NCBI RefSeq assembly: GCF_012275445.1
Contig: NZ_JAAZQK010000004.1
Span: 248,001-312,000, forward strand
Direction: 5' to 3'
DNA: 64,000 bases
Source of the DNA: Rhizobacter sp. SG703
GTDB taxonomy: Bacteria; Pseudomonadota; Gammaproteobacteria; Burkholderiales; Burkholderiaceae_C
Position numbers and translations under genes: made by a program. Below, in pieces: positions 60,817 to 64,000 of this stretch (its first letter is position 1; each line of letters starts with the position of its first letter). The notes beneath the pieces are model-generated. The model was not told where the DNA came from. It worked only from the letters and a program-made list of their open reading frames with translations, and ran no database searches.

Positions 60817-61587
60817 ATGAAGATCGTCGTGATCGGCGGCTCCGGCCTGATCGGCAGCAAGCTCGTGCAACGCCTCGCCCGCAGCGGCCACGAGGTGCTG
60901 GCCGCCTCGCCCAACTCCGGCGTCAACACGCTGACAGGCGTCGGCCTGCCCGCTGCGCTGGCCGGCGCGAAGGTGGTGGTCGACGTGTCGAACTCGCCGT
61001 CGTTCGCCGACGACGCGGTGATGAGCTTCTTCCAGACCTCGACCCGCAACCTGCTGGCCGCGGCCGCCGCCGCCGATGTCGGGCACCTCGTCGCGCTGTC
61101 GGTGGTCGGCACCGAGCGGCTGCAGGCCAGCGGGTACTTCCGCGCCAAGCTCGTGCAAGAGGCGCTGATCAAGGCCTCGCCGCTGCCGTACACGCTGGTG
61201 CACTCGACGCAGTTCTTCGAGTTCCTCGGCGGCATCGCGCAATCGGGCACCGAGGCCGACGGGCAGACGGTGCGGCTGTCGCCGGCCTGTGTCCAGCCGA
61301 TCTCGTCCGACGACGTGGCCGATGCGATGCACGACGTGGCGCTCGGCAAGCCGCTGCGCACGACGGTCGAGATCGCCGGGCCGGAACGCATCGGGCTGGC
61401 CGAGATGGTGCGCCGCTATCTGGCCGCCAAGGGCGACCCGCGGCGTGTCGTCGACGACCCGCACGCGCGCTACTTCGGTGCCCAGATCGACGACCGCACG
61501 CTGGTGGCCGGCGACGACGCGCGCCTCGGCACGGTGCCGTTCGCGCAGTGGTTCGCCGCGCAGGCATCGACGCCCGCGCCGACGTAG
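60817..61587 (+). CDS. NAD(P)-binding epimerase/NmrA-like oxidoreductase
   Basis: 256 residues. Rossmann motif G7-x2-G10-x2-G13 in VIGGSGLIGSKL, then VVDVSN, LVALSVVGTERL and YFRAKLVQEALI (Tyr/Lys-type region). An atypical short-chain dehydrogenase of the NmrA/YbjT kind. Together with the decarboxylase-like gene it forms the partner set usually found near ECF41 sigma factors; the sigma gene follows after 48 bases. Confidence 0.9.
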   Translation: MKIVVIGGSGLIGSKLVQRLARSGHEVLAASPNSGVNTLTGVGLPAALAGAKVVVDVSNSPSFADDAVMSFFQTSTRNLLAAAAAADVGHLVALSVVGTERLQASGYFRAKLVQEALIKASPLPYTLVHSTQFFEFLGGIAQSGTEADGQTVRLSPACVQPISSDDVADAMHDVALGKPLRTTVEIAGPERIGLAEMVRRYLAAKGDPRRVVDDPHARYFGAQIDDRTLVAGDDARLGTVPFAQWFAAQASTPAPT

Positions 61588-61635
61588 CGCGGGGCCGGGT
61601 TGCCACAGAATGGGTCCCTCGAACGCCTTCGCCCG

Positions 61636-62517
61636 ATGGACACCGCCTCGCTCACCTTCAACAGCCTGCGCCCCCGGCTGCGCGGCATCGCCTACCGCAT
61701 GCTCGGCTCGCTGGCCGAGGCCGAGGAGGTGGTGCAGGACACCTGGCTGCGCTGGCACGAGGCCGGCTACGTCGCGCGCGACGACCCGACCGGCTGGCTG
61801 GTCACCGTCGCGACCCGCTTGTCGATCAACCGGCTGCGCGCCGCGAAGGTCCAGCGCGAGCACTACGCCGGCCTGTGGCTGCCCGAGCCGGTGCTGACCG
61901 ATTCGCCCGATTCGCCGGAGCAGATGCTGGAGCGTGCCGACAACCTGTCGGTCGCCTTCCTGCTGATGCTGGAGCGGCTGACGCCCGAGGCGCGCGCGGC
62001 CTTCCTGCTGCGCGAGGTGTTCGATGCCGACTACGACGAACTGGCCAGCGCCATCGGCAAGAGCGAGGCCGCCTGCCGCCAGCTGGTGCACCGGGCCCGC
62101 GTGCAGTTGCGCGAGGAGCGGCCTCGCTTCGAGGTGTCGCCCGACACGCACCGGCGTTTGCTCGGCCGTTTCGCGCAGGCGCTGACCGGCGGCGATTTCT
62201 CGGCGCTGAAGGCGATGCTGGCCGAGGATGCCGAGCTGATCGGCGACGGCGGCGGCAAGGTGCCGAGCTTCGGGCGGCCGATGCTGGGCGGCCAGCGCAT
62301 CGCGCAGCTGCTGTTCTCGGCCAACCTGCGGTGGAAAGACGAGCTGCGCATCGAGCTCGCGCTGATCAACGGCGAATGGGGGCTGCTGCGCTTCTTCAAT
62401 GGAATGCTCGAATCGGCGCAGTCGTGCGAGACCGACGGCGAGCGCATCGTGCGCATCCACGTGCAGCGCAATCCGGACAAGCTGGTGCGGGTGGCGAAGG
62501 CATTCGGGGGGTGCTGA
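61636..62517 (+). CDS. ECF41-type sigma factor with SnoaL-like C-terminal domain
   Basis: 293 residues. Sigma region 2 (YRMLGSLAEAEEVVQDTWLRW) and region 4 (REVFDADYDELASAIGKSEAACRQLVHRAR), then a SnoaL-like extension. The three ECF41 hallmarks are present: WLPEP in the linker (about residues 80-84), DGGGK (about 203-207) and NPDKL (about 280-284). In this group the extension replaces an anti-sigma factor as regulator. Start ATG 61636. Confidence 0.92.
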   Translation: MDTASLTFNSLRPRLRGIAYRMLGSLAEAEEVVQDTWLRWHEAGYVARDDPTGWLVTVATRLSINRLRAAKVQREHYAGLWLPEPVLTDSPDSPEQMLERADNLSVAFLLMLERLTPEARAAFLLREVFDADYDELASAIGKSEAACRQLVHRARVQLREERPRFEVSPDTHRRLLGRFAQALTGGDFSALKAMLAEDAELIGDGGGKVPSFGRPMLGGQRIAQLLFSANLRWKDELRIELALINGEWGLLRFFNGMLESAQSCETDGERIVRIHVQRNPDKLVRVAKAFGGC

Positions 62518-62527
62518 CGGCACCTTG

Positions 62528-62550
62528 TTATGTCGTGAAACGCCACATAA
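62528..62550. promoter_or_regulatory. Inverted repeat upstream of the ParD-like gene
   Basis: TTATGT (62528-62533), N11, ACATAA (62545-62550), ending 9 bases before ATG 62560. Position and symmetry suit autoregulation by the ribbon-helix-helix product. Confidence 0.5.
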
Positions 62551-62559
62551 GATGACGGC

Positions 62560-62961
62560 ATGGCCAAATCGATCCGCGTCTCCGACGGCGTCTATGAACT
62601 TGCTGCTGCGGCGGGCGAGGCGGTGCACCGCTCGCTGGCAGAGCAGGTCGAGTACTGGGTCCGCCTGGGAGCGGCTCTCGACGCGGCCGGCATCACGATG
62701 GAAGAATCGCTGCTCTTGCTGCAGGGCGATCCATCCGTCAAGGACCGGATCCTGGCCCACGTCACGTCGACCCCTGGCAAGACCCGCCGGCGCAAGATCT
62801 ACACCGGCGCATCGTCGATCACCGCCAGGAAGGCGGAATTCGAGCGCGCCGTCGAGCGCGGTGAACGCGATCCGGAGAGCCTGTTCCTCTTCTCCCGCGA
62901 ACGGGTGAAGGCCGCCAAGGTCGCCGAGCGCCTGCCCGCGAAGCCGGGCAAGGGATGGTGA
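62560..62961 (+). CDS. ParD-like antitoxin family protein
   Basis: 133 residues. N-terminal ribbon-helix-helix-like segment AKSIRVSDGVYELAAAAGEAVHRSLAEQVEYWVRLG, typical of ParD-like antitoxins. C-terminal part contains KTRRRKIYTGASS and a charged helix. Overlaps the next reading frame by 4 bases (ATGGTGA), which encodes a disrupted partner. A palindrome in front suggests autoregulation. Confidence 0.85.
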   Translation: MAKSIRVSDGVYELAAAAGEAVHRSLAEQVEYWVRLGAALDAAGITMEESLLLLQGDPSVKDRILAHVTSTPGKTRRRKIYTGASSITARKAEFERAVERGERDPESLFLFSRERVKAAKVAERLPAKPGKGW

Positions 62962-63739
62962 CACGGCGCAGGGCCGCCGAAACACCATGGCATTTGGTGG
63001 AGAAACTGCTGAGCGTCTGCGACGACAACGAGGTGCTCGTCGGCGGCCAGGCGCTGATGTTCTGGGTGGCCCGGTACGGCCTGAGCGTACCGAAGCAGTT
63101 GCCGGTCATCTCGCAGGACGCCGACTTCCTGACCCAATCGCCCACCGCGACCGACTCCGTCGAGAAGTTCGCGCGAGCCATTCACGGCAAGGCCCGCTTT
63201 GCGCGACGCCAGGCGCCTCACGTCGCTGGTGGGGCAGGTCGAGCTCGATCTCTCGGCCGAGGAGTTCGTCAACGTCGACGTGATCTTCAAGGTGATCGGC
63301 CTCGACGCGAAGAAGGTCTTGCAACGCGCGATGCACATCGAGTTCGGCCAGCACGGTTTCCTGGTGATGCATCCACTCGACCTGCTGTGCAGTCGCACGG
63401 CCAACTTGCACGAGTTACCTGACAAGAAGAACGAGAAGGGTGCGCTACAACTCGGCTTGGCCATCTCCGTCGCACGCGAGTTCCTCCGCGAGACGGCCGC
63501 GGGGATTGCCCCTGCTGACACCGCCGCCGGCCGCAGCCCCCTCCAACCGCTGGTCTCGGAAATCGAGCGCCTGGCCCTCAGCGATGCCGGCCGCAAGGTC
63601 GCCGCGCGCTGGCAGCAGCATGGCCGACGCGATCGACCCGAGCCTGATCCTGGCCGGCCCGTTCTGGTCGCGCAAGTGGCCGACGCTGCGGGCCCTGATG
63701 TCGGCCGGGCACGCCGCCCGGTTCACGCCGCCCGGTTGA
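62958..63739 (+). pseudogene. Frameshifted nucleotidyltransferase-like partner (toxin remnant)
   Basis: Reading needs three frames. The first carries LVGGQALMFWVARYG and SQDADFLT (G-G-x-A-L and D-x-D of a nucleotidyltransferase fold). From about 63196 the protein continues one frame over ([41 protein letters not shown]). From about 63610 it shifts again by one base in the same sense to end [19 protein letters not shown]. All parts read as one protein of about 260 residues. Two plus-one shifts mean decay or sequencing errors. Likely the toxin half of the ParD-like pair; exact family uncertain. Confidence 0.7.
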
Positions 63740-63745
63740 GCGCGC

Positions 63746-64000
63746 TCACTGCACGCCGGGTGTCACGCTGAACCAGTTCAGGTTCCAGCCGCCGCTCTGC
63801 GCCTTGAAGCCGAACTTGTGCGTGCCCGCGGTCAGCGTCAGCGTGGCCTTGATCGTCGTCCAGTTCTGCCAGCCGCCGGTGGCCGGCACCGAGACGGTCG
63901 CATACACCGGTGCGCCGCCGGCCTCCTCGAACGAGAACCAGCCGCCGCCGTTCAGGCTCGCGACGCGGAACGCGATCGTGTAGGTGCCGGTGCTGGGCAC
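63746..64000 (-). CDS. C-terminal CBM6-like module of a secreted protein (5' part off the edge)
   Basis: At least 84 residues, open to the right edge. Closely parallels the C-terminus of the GH16 protein: PSTGTYTIAFRVASLNGGG against PSSGTWTVQYRVASQSGGG, VPATGGWQNWTT in both, and GGWNLNWFSV against GGWNLNWIKL. So probably another extracellular carbohydrate-active enzyme with the same binding module. Nature of the catalytic domain unknown. Confidence 0.85.
   Translation of the reverse strand: MPSTGTYTIAFRVASLNGGGWFSFEEAGGAPVYATVSVPATGGWQNWTTIKATLTLTAGTHKFGFKAQSGGWNLNWFSVTPGVQ

Noticed and set aside
1-64000. tRNA, rRNA, phage or integrase-bearing island
   Set aside because: No cloverleaf-like block, rRNA sequence, integrase, transposase or phage structural gene was recognised by eye; a covariance search would be needed to exclude small RNAs.

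Overview
The window looks like chromosomal DNA of a high-GC betaproteobacterium of the order Burkholderiales (Rubrivivax/Roseateles/Piscinibacter-type). The reasons are very GC-rich codon use, an expanded set of orphan LivK-type periplasmic binding proteins, DUF4148, DUF6502 and DUF5666 proteins, polyhydroxyalkanoate and wax-ester functions, and OpgGH. Genes are dense and no gap exceeds 300 bases. I see no rRNA, tRNA, CRISPR array or transposase gene.

Layout. 1-5956: the 5' part of a tandem-fused UvrA-like protein (minus strand, runs off the left edge), divergent from a hybrid histidine kinase. 6103-19797: five orphan branched-chain-type binding proteins with a molybdopterin oxidoreductase among them. 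Between them lies a storage-lipid block at 8602-12726 (DUF1295 protein, CFA-synthase-like methyltransferase, WS/DGAT, acyl-CoA-binding protein, PHA-system protein). 20016-25969: peptidase-type hydrolases, an unrecognised 710-residue protein of lower GC, and a small Cys-rich protein followed by a GlxA-type AraC regulator. 26064-29842: opgGH. 30103-33595: a DUF4397 lipoprotein divergent from a DUF6502-DUF5666 pair, with two matching palindromic operators between them. 33740-36869: a CusR/IrlR-like two-component system and a DUF4148 gene with shared TGAC-N6-GTCA boxes, then a small lipoprotein.

36983-50462 is the most interesting region. Six genes overlap head-to-tail by 4 bases each: WGR-DUF4132, DUF4132, MoxR-type AAA ATPase, DUF5682, VWA and a double-SWIM protein. 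The set and order match the poorly understood yehI-yehL-yehM-yehP-yehQ (molR) locus of E. coli, with an extra DUF4132 paralogue. A 135-bp element with perfect 14-bp terminal inverted repeats sits in frame inside the DUF5682 gene.

50447-57060: a serine beta-lactamase-like hydrolase, a lipoprotein, and a redox/stress group (thioredoxin-like protein, Ohr, DsbA-family isomerase) with an OmpR-type regulator and histidine kinase coded in opposite orientations. 57087-64000: a secreted GH16 enzyme with carbohydrate-binding modules and a paralogous module running off the right edge. Between them are a LysR regulator, a carboxymuconolactone-decarboxylase-like protein, an NAD(P)-binding epimerase-like protein and an ECF41 sigma factor, where two genes share near-identical promoters. 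A ParD-like antitoxin is followed by a frameshifted partner.

All calls rest on reading the sequence and on remembered family motifs. No database search was run.
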